From Malurus cyaneus samueli (lineage: Eukaryota; Chordata; Aves; Passeriformes; Maluridae), in the NCBI GenBank assembly GCA_009741485.1, contig CM019214.1, forward strand, positions 52,469,310-52,533,309: a stretch of DNA of 64,000 bases, given 5' to 3'. The notes beneath the pieces are model-generated. The model saw only the letters and a list, made by a program, of their open reading frames with translations. It was not told the DNA's origin and searched no databases. Shown piece after piece: positions 1 to 13,000 of this stretch (within the stretch, counting starts at the first letter, position 1; each line of letters opens with the position of its first letter). A program made the translations under genes and the position numbers.

Positions 1-998
1 TACAGTTAAACTAGAGCCTAGGTTTTCTTCTATTTTCTTTATGGTTCAATGAATTTGAGAATTAAATGACTTATGAAAAGTACTGTAACTGCTATAAGAA
101 AAACCCCATGATTCTCTTTGGTAGAAGTGGAAAGCAAAACAAAAGGTCAAGTTAGCTCTGTGAAAATCATAATTTGGTCATGTCAGTTTTAAGACTGATA
201 GACTTAAAATTTTGGATACTCCTAAAATTCAGTAGTGCCTCAAAGCCTTGGACTCTATCCTAATAAACTCTCTGTGAGTTAACTTTTTTTTTTTTTTTTA
301 AATATACTAAATTTAGAGTTTAGTGCTGAATGCGTATCTATATGCATGTGTATGTGTGCATATATGTAAGATTGTCTATTGTAACATAGATGATCACAGG
401 TTGGCAACATTTATGTGCTGTTACTGTTCAAAGCATGATTTTTGAAAATTTTTCTGTAGAATATCAGTGCTTGGAGCGACAAACATTACACAGCTCTCAC
501 TAGCACATTATCCCACCAGTTCTTCCCTTTCTCTGTGCTGAAGGGCTGCTTGCAGAACTCCAGAAACTTGGCTTGAAACTCACTGAACTGACACACAGTT
601 CAAAAAAGTCAGTTCAAGCTGCTCTCTATGGATCACTTCCCTTGATGATTGAAATGCTTTGCTACACCTAGCTGAGCAATGCTTACCATCCACGAATTCT
701 ACAATATTTTGTTTACTGCTCCTTCTCTAACCATATCAATATATTTCAGTAATAGTTTAATTGTGCAAGCATATAAGACATGCAAGGAAGCTTGCCATAT
801 ATGGTACTTGTTCAGCTGATAGTGCTGAATGCCAGTGAATTAATCTGTATTTTTTATTCATCTTTCTGTGTAAGGAATGCTACTTACTAATCTATAAACA
901 TTTTACAGATTAGCAACATTACCTTTCCTGACATTCTCTTGGTTGCAAACTACTCACTGCCTTAGAAAATAAGGGCTTGAGGAACTTTGAAGACTTAC
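1..998. other. Intron sequence left of the last visible SCEL exon
   Basis: AT-rich sequence. I searched it for another 60-base repeat exon on the minus strand and saw none, so the next SCEL exon is probably outside the window. Confidence 0.6.
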
Positions 999-1058
999 TC
1001 CTTGTCACTTATGAAAGAACTTGGATTCACTTTCCTGAGGTTATCGAGGTCTTCATTC
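999..1058 (-). CDS. SCEL: SCEL first 20-residue repeat exon
   Basis: Exactly 60 bases, the size expected of one sciellin repeat, phase 2 to 2. It reads NEDLDNLRKVNPSSFISDK, like mammalian SQDLDNIVKVATSLQRSDK. The acceptor TTTTGTTCTGTCTCTACAG and donor GTAAGT are both near-consensus. No second repeat exon is seen between it and the left edge. Confidence 0.83.
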
Positions 1059-4000
1059 CTGTAGAGACAGAACAAAACCCAGATCAAATCACAGTTAGTA
1101 TAGCCAGCTGTCAATTAGTAAAATTAAACACTCATTTAAAAAAATCTTATAATTGACACATTCTTTATGAAAAAAAAAATTGAACAGATGACCACTTTTT
1201 TAATAAATCAAAGCTATTTATATATACAGCAATATGCCCATCATATGCGCATTAAGCACATACTCTTTCTGGAATAGAAGGACAAAATTATGTTTTGGAA
1301 ACAACAAATTATACCTAGTACTTATGTCAAAAAGAATAATTCCTGCTGAACATGCATTGTGGTCAACTTCAAGGAGTGCCCGACTTCTAACAGGCTATGA
1401 TATAACAATAAAATCTTTACCAAGTAGTACAATCAACTAAGTACTCCTGATAGATGTGTGATTCATATCTTATCTAAAAAGTAACTATGGATTAAGTCCT
1501 TCTACCTAAATTTTAAAAAAAGTTCTTTTGTCTATTTGGTAGGGTATGCAGACCAGTTCCTTCCCAAGTAAACACACTCTTCACACAAGAAACTTCATAT
1601 TTAAACTGAGGGATGCTGAGATCTCATTGTATCCAATGATTCTTGCATTTCCACACAAGAGATAGAATGCGATTTATAATTACTATCTGATGTAAAGAAA
1701 AAAAATCTTCCCTGAATTAGATCTTTTTGATTAATTAATTTGCCTTTTTCAATATGCTAATATTAAACATATATTAACGTAACATAACTATTAAAAATAG
1801 AAATGTAAATAAAGGTATTTTATACTTTTTGAACGAAACATCTAGCACTATCAACACAAAATATGGAGCGTTGCTTTGAGTACCTTTATTTCCCTTCAAA
1901 GTGTTGTACTGCTGTTAAATTTCTATAAAACATTTAATTTCCGTGACAAACATTTTCAAAATGCAAACTCCTCTACTGAAAATTTTCCAGCAACATTACT
2001 TAAAAAGCTATCACCTAGTAACATTAACTCACTACAAAAAAAATTATAAATATACTCATCAAAAGAAAGCAATGGGAAAAGAATGGTGCCTTTGATAATA
2101 TGACCTCTACTAGGACCCGTTTTATAACCTGCCAGTTAACAATGTTCCATAACTTCCTTTACTGACTTTTCATTCTGACCTGTTCTGTCATGAAACAACA
2201 TCTCTGTGAAAGATAAAGGTAGCCTTTTCAGGTTTCTTCTTGGTCATGTTTGTCAGATTTAAGGCTCCCTTTGATAAGAATACCAAGATTTCCATTTTTT
2301 TTTTTTTAGGAATTAAACAGTTCAGTGCAAGGAGAGTCATTTAACTAGAGTTCTGTACCAGTCATTAATAAATTGTATACTTTTGGAAGTTCTCTTTATA
2401 TTATCACAGATTTAATGCTTTTCAGATTATTCCTTCAGAAACTGAAGCCTTGCAGTTATCCAAAAATACCCTTTCCTTTGTGAACGGGATAGCAATTTGC
2501 TTCCTCAGTACACAAAGGAAGCAGTGATAAAATAATAGTAAGTATGAGCTTAGTTACTTTAACTTACATGTTTGCAACTTTTATTAAAAAAAAAAAAAAA
2601 CAAAACAACAAACCAAACTCAGCTGTGCATTTTTCTGCCTTGAGTAAAATATGGGTTATTATTCTTGTCTCTTGCATCCTCCATTCCTTTCTGTTCTTAG
2701 AGGCATTCTGAAGCTTTGAAATTGCAGCTATTTCAATTATTATCTTCATGTGCTGTGCAACCTGCACATATGATCATAATACACCCTCAGCACTGTGTAT
2801 TCACCCAAAGCATAGAAAGCAGATTTGGGGCTCCATTCATTCTGGCTCCAATCACACGATTATAAGCAGTTTACTCAGCACAGTTATCAATAGCCTTTCT
2901 GCTGACATTCCCAGTGTGGAGCAATGGAAAAGCTGTGACAGTAGCAAAGCTGTGCCCTGCAGGCCACTGGGTCTGGGCGCTCCGATGTCCGATTGTAAAA
3001 GGCATTTGGAGAACCAAATACCAATGTTCTTTTAATGAGATTTAGCTCAGTAATACAGATGCATTTGAAATTTTAACTCATAGTATAAATATAAAATATA
3101 CTATTTAGTTGTTTATAACTTTGGATTTTGTATTTTTTAATAAGTTCTGTATTTCTTTTAGAATTAGACACATTAGTTGAAGCAGCCTTCCTATATAATC
3201 AGTCCAATATAATACAGATAAAATATGTTTCCACAAGGCCCAAATGCAACAACTTTCTGTGTTAATCTTTGCAAGAAATCTTTAAATATCTTAGTATTGT
3301 TGTACCAAATAGTACATAATTGAATGAATAATGCTATAAAAATTTATTTTAGAACACTGGGTAGTTGTAACTCCTATATATTTGTTCTTGTAGGTAGCAG
3401 CTTTCTGTCAAAATGGGAAGAAGAAACTCCTTTGAGATGAGCAGGAAAATTCTTGTCTATAAAACATGTTCCTTTTACGCTTTCACACGTATTTTAATAC
3501 TCTTCCCAGGTAACTTCAGATTTGCTTTACCTTAAATTGCTCTGTTCACTTTGCACAGAGATTTCAAAAAAAGGAATGAGGAGCTCTCTAAAGTAGTTTA
3601 AACTTGACCTACTGCCTGTTTGGAAATATGGGAGAAATGAATTGTTCAATAATTTACAACCTATTCCTTCAGAAATGCATGTACTGGCCTCCATTAATCC
3701 TTGGTGCAACTCGAAGGATAGATGAGTTCTGTAAACTTTAAATCATCATGACTTTTCAGCCGGCACCATTTTTTTACTTCCTCTCATGTTATTTGTTCTT
3801 TTCATGGCTTTGGGTATATCCCAGTTCACTGACTGGCTTGCAAGGAAGATTTTACTTGCTGCCTAGGCAAGGTTGTACACTCCTTGTCATCTATGGCCTC
3901 ATGCATAGAACACCAGCTCCGAAGAATCCTAAGAAGTGAACAGAAATTCAATCTGCAATATGCAGATTGCAGCATAAAAATACAAGTAGACTCATGTGTT

Positions 4001-7000
4001 CAGATACACATTATGGTTCTAATTAAACAAAAGTTCTGTAAAACAGAACCTTGGAAAATATTAATTTATGGTACCGGTAACATTTCTCAAACTTTCAGCT
4101 TCATGGAACATCTTGATATGACTGCAGCAAATAATCAGGATGAAAGTCTTGCAAGGTCTTTGCCTTAAGGTGACTCGTTTAGTCATAGGATACACAACTG
4201 CAAGCTACTGGCTCGAGTAGGGTTCAGGTTATTGGCAACTAACATTAAAGAGCTGTTATTGATAATAGGAAAAAATGTAAGGTAGGAGAAGCTGTAGAAC
4301 ATGATGCATAACTCAATTTATCTGATTGTGCTCAGGGCATACTTTTCTTGACTTTTCAAATCTCTCATTGTTATGTATGTTATACAATGTTATTGTATGT
4401 TATACATTTATTTTAGCATTAGCACACAGCACTATCAACCAGTGTTGATATTAGAATATAATTCAGCCTCACATTGAAAATTAGAGTAGATCTGCATTAC
4501 AGAGCCTAAACAGAATTTCAGGTCAAATTAGAGAGCTGTTACTGCGTTAAAAATCAGCAATATAACTTACGTTTTTTTAATACTTCTAAGAGAGATGATA
4601 GGCATTAAAGTAGAAAAGAAACTACCTATATTCAGACACTAAAAAAGTTCCTTGAATATCAGAGTATCAGATGCAGTGAAAGGCTTCTGTGGAGAAAGAT
4701 TTCCAGTTGCAAGTATAACTTGCATGTAAAAAAATAAACTATTTTGGTGTCCAAGGCTGGCTGAATTCATACTTCTTAATTTATCAACAACTTTTAAAAA
4801 CATAGATGATGATGGCAAACAGCAACATAAAACTTCTACACAAAGCAATTTAGCAAACTAGGGGGGAAATATCTTTCAAATATGGGAGATGGCCTGTAAT
4901 AGATGTTGACATTTTTCATAGGTCATTCCAAAGGATGCCACCTCCAACTACAGTATATTCTGAGACAGCCATTAAATCCCTGTGAACATTCTGCCTAGGG
5001 TGAATGTTTTTGAAATGGATGAGAATGTCTCCTCCAGACAGCCTGCCAGGAGGAGAATGTATCGTTTGCTCACAAATTCAGTAGGATGAAATATTTTAAT
5101 AAAGACTCAGGACACGACTGGAAGTTTTTAGGAGCACCCAACTCAGAATAACTAATACATATTTTTGTACTCTACACAAAAAATAGTTGGAATGGCAGTA
5201 CAGTAGATTTTGTATCACATATTGTACATAAGGATCTCAAGTACTGAAGAAAATTAATTAATTATAAAACAGAAATATTAAGATTCGGATTAAGACTTAG
5301 GTATGCTTGTCATTAGTGTTAAAGTATGGAAGACAATTCTATTGATCCATTTACTTTTCTGTTCATAAGTCACAACCTCCTGAAAAAAAAAGCCTATTCT
5401 TCCTTTAACAACATCTATGCGGAAAAAATGCTCAAAATAGCACTGTGAATCCAAAAGCAAGCCCCACCCTGAAGGACAGAAAAATCCGTGTGCAACTGGG
5501 CCACTGTGGGCTTCATGCTATAGACTTTTTAGTCCTGAATTTTGCTGCTGCTGTCTTCTGTTTTGCCTCTAGCTGCTTGTGTAAAATAGGATTAGAAACC
5601 TGACAACTAATGAAGAGAGTCCAGCAGAATAAAAGACTAGCAGAGAACATAAATAAAGTAGGTTTAAAAAAAGCTGTCAAGGCAGGCTGCCTGCAGAATT
5701 TATGGCTCAGTTTAACCAGGGTCTCCTATTCTGCCATTTCTTGGAACCCTATGCCTCTCAGACACAAACACAAAGGGAAATTATATAAGACTTGTGTGAC
5801 AAGCTCTACAGAAATCACCTAAATTTCATAAGCTTGTATCTCTGACCCTGTATCAATATCAGCAAATGTTCCTTCATTTACAAAGCAGTGTCTTTTGCTT
5901 TACCTGATTCTATTAATCAAGGAAGGCATATCTCACACCTTTCTTGATTTATATATGAAAGAAAGATCTATGGACATTTTCAGTAAATAATCTTTAAAAG
6001 TGTAAAAATGGATGTAATATGCAATCATGAAGTGTGATTTTTTTTTATTTTATGCTCTCTATCAAAAAGATAGAGAATTGAATTGTCTACATTTTGCTTT
6101 GCTTTTCAGTCTGCATTTAATTTCTAACTCAGTTCACTTGAGAAACAGATCTAATACTTTTCAGTCCTTCTGCTCTGTGATCTACGCTTGTGAAATGCAT
6201 TTATTTCAGTGGATAATAATTCTGAATTCTGGTGTAACTGGTGACAAGTCAGATCACCATCAAAATGGAAAACACAATGAATCCTATCCACACATTCAAG
6301 CACATCTCACAGTTCTTGCTGATTTCTTGGTTATTTTTTTTTTTTAAATCTTGAAAACATTCAGATGAAGTTTCAAATGGCATGGGAGCAAGAAATGTGA
6401 ATCACACCTACAAAGAAGCTTTAGTGAATGTTATTGTTTAGTGAAAGCAATGAAAATCTTTCTGATACTTGTACTCACAGATTCTGAAGGCAATGAAGAA
6501 AGCATCAATAAAAATAGGTTTTAAAAAAGTTTGATCACATTTTGCTGACTACCCTTAATGCTGAGGTGAAATTGAAGTTGATCCTAGAAATGTGGGAGTA
6601 AAAAATAAGTTTAAGCAAACCCAACTTAAGGCTCTCGAACCTCAAGAATCAGGCTGAAAAATATGAGCCCCGAACTCCCTAGTTATTCAGTGAATACTTA
6701 CTTAACCTGGAAAAGTCCTGAGCCCCTATCTAGTTCCAAATGTTCCCAAACTCTTGAAGACATTCTTGCCTTGTTCCCTAGAATTTCATCATCCATCTTT
6801 GCTGATACACCAACAGTTGACATAATACCCAAGCAGCAGTATTGTAGATGTTACTTTATGGTCCAGGAAACAGAAGGTCCGTGCATATTTCAAACTTGCT
6901 GGGATGCCTTTAATTTGACTGATGTCAAATCCAGGGATACTCAGTGAGGTTTTGAATCTAGTTGCTCTGTCCTCATCAACATAATCATGAGCAATCCAGA

Positions 7001-10000
7001 AGCAGATCTATTAAAGGAGTCAGGCACAGCATTTTTAATAGATCTGCATCTGTTTTCTGATTAAAAGCACTGAGCAAAATGATAAAAACTAGAGATGATT
7101 TCTAATAGATGATAATATATATATGACATTTTTAAATGTCATACCAAACAAGTAACATCTGATGTCCGTTCTTCAGTGATCTGTCTCTGTTGACCTACAA
7201 AATATTCTGATCAAAAGCTTCTTCTTCTGACATGATAGGATATGCAAAGACCACACTAAGAAAATCTGGCTAAAACCATAAGGACATTCCTGAACTAGTC
7301 ATGTCAGCACAGGAGAAGACAAAAACCAATTGCCAAGTGGATCTTCCAACTCTGAACTAAAAGAGCTGGTCTAGAGTATATTAAATGTGTCAGGCATCTG
7401 ACTGGATAAAGTTTGACATCATGGGCCCAGCTGAATTTTGGTCTGCTGCTATGGCTGCTTTATCAGGTTTTGTCAAGTACAACTGAGAACGAATAAAAGA
7501 ATTTTTCGAGAAAAGATTGGCATTTATACTGGAGCAGGGTGCATTTCCTTCCACATTGCTATGCTCACTAATCAGTGCCAGGAGCTCTTGCTCAGACCTT
7601 TCATCAATAACAGCTGAGGGCAAGGGAACAGAAGAGTCTGCAGTCAACTGTGAAAGCCAATTTATACTGTGCCAAAACCAGTGTAATGCTTAGCCCAGAG
7701 GATTTTGGAGTTAAATACAGAGGAAGAAGTTGTTGATCAGAATGTTTTATAGGAGATAGACTGGGAAAGATCACTGAAAAAAGAAAACTTATTCCGTTTT
7801 TCTGGAAGGATATGTATGACCCTGTAAGCACTGTATTAATTTTCAGTTAGGAATAATGGGCTTGTATCTCATCACACAAGCTGTGCAACAGTGAATCATT
7901 TGTATCAACATGCAGAAAAGCTGCAAACCAGCCTTCCAGTGAATGCCAAATCTATCAGGATTGAGAGACAGAAGGAAGGGCCTTCTGCTGAAATAAAAAA
8001 AAAATTATATATATACATGGTATTGATTTGTACTATTAAAAAACAATTCAGAAAGTGTAAAACCACTCCACTTTACCATAAAGAAACAATTGTCATTGTA
8101 GCAAAAGCAAGCCACTGAATTATGGATGTGCTTATGTGAGTTCTGTTTCAGTATGCTTGCTTCCAACAATTTTTAAGGGACACGGGTGTCCTCCAGAACA
8201 TTTTAGAGGTCTCTAGAAGGTCTAGCTAAAAAGTCAAAGCAAATAAAAGACATCCCAAAGGAAAAGACACACAGGAATTACTCGTGTAGGAGCTGTGCCT
8301 CCAAATTTTGGCCATCTAAACTTTAGTCCCACCTAAGAGAATTCCTTTGGATATATCTAGTGCTCTTTGGCAATGCCTATCTCTTAGACTCATAGAATGG
8401 CCTGGTTTGGAAGGGACCTTAAAGATCACCCACTTACAGCTCCCATGCTGTGGCCAGTGACCTTTCACTTAAACAAGTTGCCCATAGTCCCTTCCAACAT
8501 GGCCTTGGACACTTCCAGGGATGGCAATCTGATGAGAACACACAATTAGCCAATGTCTCAAAACACACTTATGTGTTCTCTCAGATTTGTGCTTTACACA
8601 GCTCTAGAACAAGAAGAGTTTTGTCAATAAAAGTTAGGAAACTTGGTGTGATTGTTTTAATTCCATTGGTTTGGAAAATTCCAAGTCAATAGCAGTTTAC
8701 TAATTTTTCTTTAAATAATCTGAAAAAACCCTGTATCTTATATTTTTTCCACTTTCCAAGTTCCCAGATGTTGATACACATAGAAATGTGAGTTGTTATT
8801 ACAAGAGTTAGTTCAAGCACAGGTAATGAATGTTCTTTCACAATCTATTGCAATGAGAACTGGGAACACATCTTGGGTCAAATAGGAATGTCATTAAAAA
8901 GGAGCGTAGTGCACACAGATTTACAGCATTGTCTGAAATTTCTACTACCTGACAGGAGTAATAATAGTGAGTTACCCGTACACTATAGGAAAAACTTGTA
9001 CAGAAGCAAGAATATAGGATTGTCTTAATTATGCCAGAAAAATTTATTCTAGTCCCTTGTTTCTGTTCCCTAGAAATTGCTGTCTCATGCACATACTTAC
9101 AAATATACAGCTGAAATATTTTCTGCAAGGTAACTTCTGTGGCTGGCATACCAAAAAGACATCCTTTGGTAAGAGCTTCTGCAATATGCCCTTTGCCCCT
9201 ACAGATTAATAGTCTTTCCCTGGTAGCAGACAATCTCACTACAGATTCTTTAAGAGCTGAGTGAGATCTCTCTCTAAGCTCTAGTATAGTTCCTGTTACT
9301 ATCACCTCAAAAGCTTTGCTTTAGATATTTCCAATATGATTAATTCTGACATATCTATGAAAAAGAAAAGATTAATTCACCAGTTCTACAGTCTATGAAC
9401 TTGTGGATATATGGTTTTTCATTATGCTGCATCCTTTGGTGGCAATAACTTTATAAATGCCCTGGTAAATGTGGTTCACTGGGCCAAATACCATTATTTT
9501 CTGTAATGGTGTGTAGTTCAATACAAGTGAACCTCATTATAAAAGCCTTTTATAGAAACACAGATTTTTTTCTATCCTAACTGTAATCATTAATGAAAGA
9601 CCGACCGAAGCAGTGTTAAACATCATCAGAATGTCTGAAGTGGTTTAACATGATTTACTACCGAACATTGTTCTTTAAAAAAATGCCAGTTTTTAAACAC
9701 CTGCATTTAATAGTTACTTCAATTATGGAATGGAAAAATGCACAGCAAGAATCTTGCATCTTCACTCATGTGGAAAAACGCACAAAAAGGACTTGATAAG
9801 CAATGAATAAAAGGCCCATTGAGGAAATCAGAAAAACATCTCTGTACGTATCCAGTGTATTGCTCATCTCCTGCTGCATTTTGAGACACCAAGAGACCTG
9901 ATTTGACCTGTTATGCTCTGAAAGATACACAATTATTAGACAGCAGTTATTTCTGCTTTTTCTGTGTCCTAGCCTACTTACACTGCCTAGAGTAGTTACA

Positions 10001-13000
10001 GATGCCCTAGTTAATCAGGAGATGCCTATTTCATTTGTTAACCATATCCAGCGGGTGAAAGAAGGAGGTCCATATGTTCAGATGTGAGGCAGGTGTGTAT
10101 ATATTTGTGTGTGAGCGTGTGTATGTACATATATATATGTATATATGTATGTGTATATGTATGTGTGTATGTGCATATATAGATACACACACACAGATGC
10201 ACACTCTGTGTTTTAAGACAGATGCCAGGTCTAACTGCTGTCCTTGAAAACAATGCAAAAACTGGGGGTTGTTTTTACAATTTTAGCCAAAAGAGAGTAT
10301 CTGGCATCCTTTTCAGGTAAATCCCTTCTGAAAAATTTTCCTTGTGTGACTGACAAGTTGATAGAAAGCCAATTGCCATTTTCCACTTATTTTGTGCTGA
10401 AATGAATTCATTATTGCTTAAATCTCATTATTAGAATCCTGAATAAAAGACAAGTAATCAGTTAAGTCTAAGTTTAAAAAGCATGGCCTAAGAATCTTTT
10501 TATTCCAAGTAAAAATATAAAGAACTACAGGCTGTAAGTTAAAACAGTATTCTAATACTATAATTGATGTTACTATATATACTCTTCCTATAACTGTTTA
10601 CTTACCCTGTGTGACACAACCATTTTTGCCAAAAATGTAGAATTTATGTGGCATCTTTAACAGCAAAAAACATTTGCTGATTAATGCATTTTTGGTTAGA
10701 GGAAATTTAACAAAAATCTGTAGTTTTGTGAAGCTAACCCATCAGCAGCAGATGGATGACATCTGAAGCACCAGCCAAATGTAAAGGAATTATAGCAGCA
10801 GTAGAGAGGGCTGAATTTTGCCCACTAAGATTACAGACTACTTACACTTTATATACTGATACAAATAGCAGTGCAGTGTTGCCATAGAAACTCGTAGACC
10901 AGTAAAATATTCCTCCAGCTCTTCACCAATGAAGGGACAGGAATACAGAGCTTGATATGGTAATGAGAGCAACCAGGGGATGATGAATGTGAACTGATTG
11001 AGGGTGAGGATTAAGTCAGACCTTAACAAGCCCTTAGCAGCGAAGAATGACTGTGACTTCTCTAGTTAATACTAGGCGTATTTAACTCTCTAAGACTTCC
11101 CACATTTGTCCACGGGGAAGTGTTTCACTGAAACATTGCTTTTTTTTAGCTTGTCCTAAGGATTACACTGTCAGACATCTTTTGGATGCTTTCTTAGTCA
11201 TTTTGTACTGGTTTTACATTCTGAGGACTTTGAGGAAGGGAAACAGGATTCAAAACAGGATTCAAAATAGTATAGACTGTAGTTTCAGACTACACAAAAA
11301 TGAATTTTATGAATCAAATTAAATTAATTTAGCTAATTTCAATTAATTATGGTATGTGAACCATTTTATATTTCCATGTAAAAACTGCAAATCAGCTATT
11401 GTAATTCTCAGAGCATATCTAGAAATCTGTTTCTAATTTAATTCAATTTTTAATTGCATATTCATGCATTTTACTGTGGTCAAGGTCACAGAGTAAAATT
11501 TTTTGCATGTTTATAGAATCATAGAATGTCTTGGGATGGAAAGGACCTTAGAGATCATCCAATTCCAGTCCCCTTCCCATGGGCAGGGACATCTTCCACT
11601 AGACCAGGTTGCTTAGAGCCCCATCCAACCTGGCCTGCAACACTCCAGAAATGGGGTAGTTATTGCTGATTGCTTTGAAAAATATAACATCTCCATCAGT
11701 AAAGAACCTCACAATTTGCTGAAATTTTAGTTTTCATGGTTTTCTGCAGACTTTCAAATATTAGTACTATGCCATCTAACTCATCCCTCAAAAACAAGTC
11801 CACTGTTGAAACATACTGATTTTGTCACCCTAAAGGGTATATGTTGGGTTTTTGCCATTCAAAATATTGACATTACAATGCACAAGTTGAGGTGTATTTA
11901 TATACATGTAACGTGTAGTTACTACCTCTCCCGCAATGTCATGAAGAGCAAAGGAAATACACTGTATAATCCATACTTATCCAACTACTTACCTGCTGCA
12001 GGCTGGAGAGACTGAAAGATTAAATAACCAAACATCTGAGATTACTTAGCAAGTCAATGAGAGGGAACTTATTTGAGAGTTTGTACTTCCAGGCCCGTTG
12101 TTAGGACTGGATAAATGCTGCATTAATCACATATCCTGTCCAAATGAGCTATCAAATATAGAAATAAAGCAAACTGAGTACAAAATAATACATTAATCAA
12201 TGCTTATCAAAACATCATTTTGATTATACCGTTTATATGGCCTTGTAGCTTGATCCTCCACATCAGTCTTTGATTTCTGAGGAGTCACCTGCTCTGGTGA
12301 GAGGGCAGCCCTGCAACAGGAATGGTGAAAACATACTTAAGGCACAAGAAGATATTTGAAAACACATTGTATCACTTAAATGGTTTATCATTGTAGAGAT
12401 TACATTTCTTTCAGGTGTAGCTACAGTGAGTTAGCAATTTCTTTGGGAATTTTTTTTCTGTTTATTTTTCTTTAAATATATATAATATATATACGTAGGT
12501 ATAGAGAATGTGTGTAAAAAAATGATGCATATATAAAAAAGAAATGTATTTCTTTAATTCACTAGATTACCACATCCACTGAGCCTTTTGAAAAACTTAT
12601 ATCCCTAGTCTAGCTGTTTTGCTAATACTTATATAGCAATAAAGAGGAGTTTCTTTACAGTTCAGAAATTGTTTTAGAAGTTAAAAAAACTTGAAAAACC
12701 TTTTCTCCTATCTAATAAATAAATCTTATTTAACAAAGACAAAACTTTAATTTAACTAGCAAAGTTCTGATTTTTTAAAAAGCTAAATAAATAAACACTT
12801 ACACTTTCCTATTTTTCTTTGTTTAGGTGAGCAATCAAATTGGTCACTACAAGAATACTAAAATTATGAGTAATTACAGGAAAGGGAGAAGGTGGCAGAC
12901 AGAGTTGATGAGGGTTACCTACTTCTTTAGAGAATTTTTCTGTTAGTATGGCAACTAAACCATGACAATTTGCATAGCTGTCTTAATTATAAATCATGAA

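Larger units (their letters stand above)
3588..12229. other. Large SCEL intron
   Basis: Contains two CR1 tails (8390-8570, 11513-11658) and a TG/TA microsatellite (10092-10196), described separately. At 8.6 kb it is the largest intron seen and could hide one more poorly conserved exon. The open frame 9305-8838 (155 codons, minus) matches nothing I know. Confidence 0.5.

Noticed and set aside
2940..3010. CpG-bearing spot that might be an SCEL exon
   Set aside because: No acceptor/donor pair with phase 2 to 2, and the product does not resemble sciellin.
7390..7647. Minus-strand frame after a fine pyrimidine tract and CAG
   Set aside because: It enters in the wrong phase for SCEL and resembles no part of it; no donor agrees.
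10031..10258. Two overlapping minus-strand frames
   Set aside because: They are produced by the TG/TA microsatellite.
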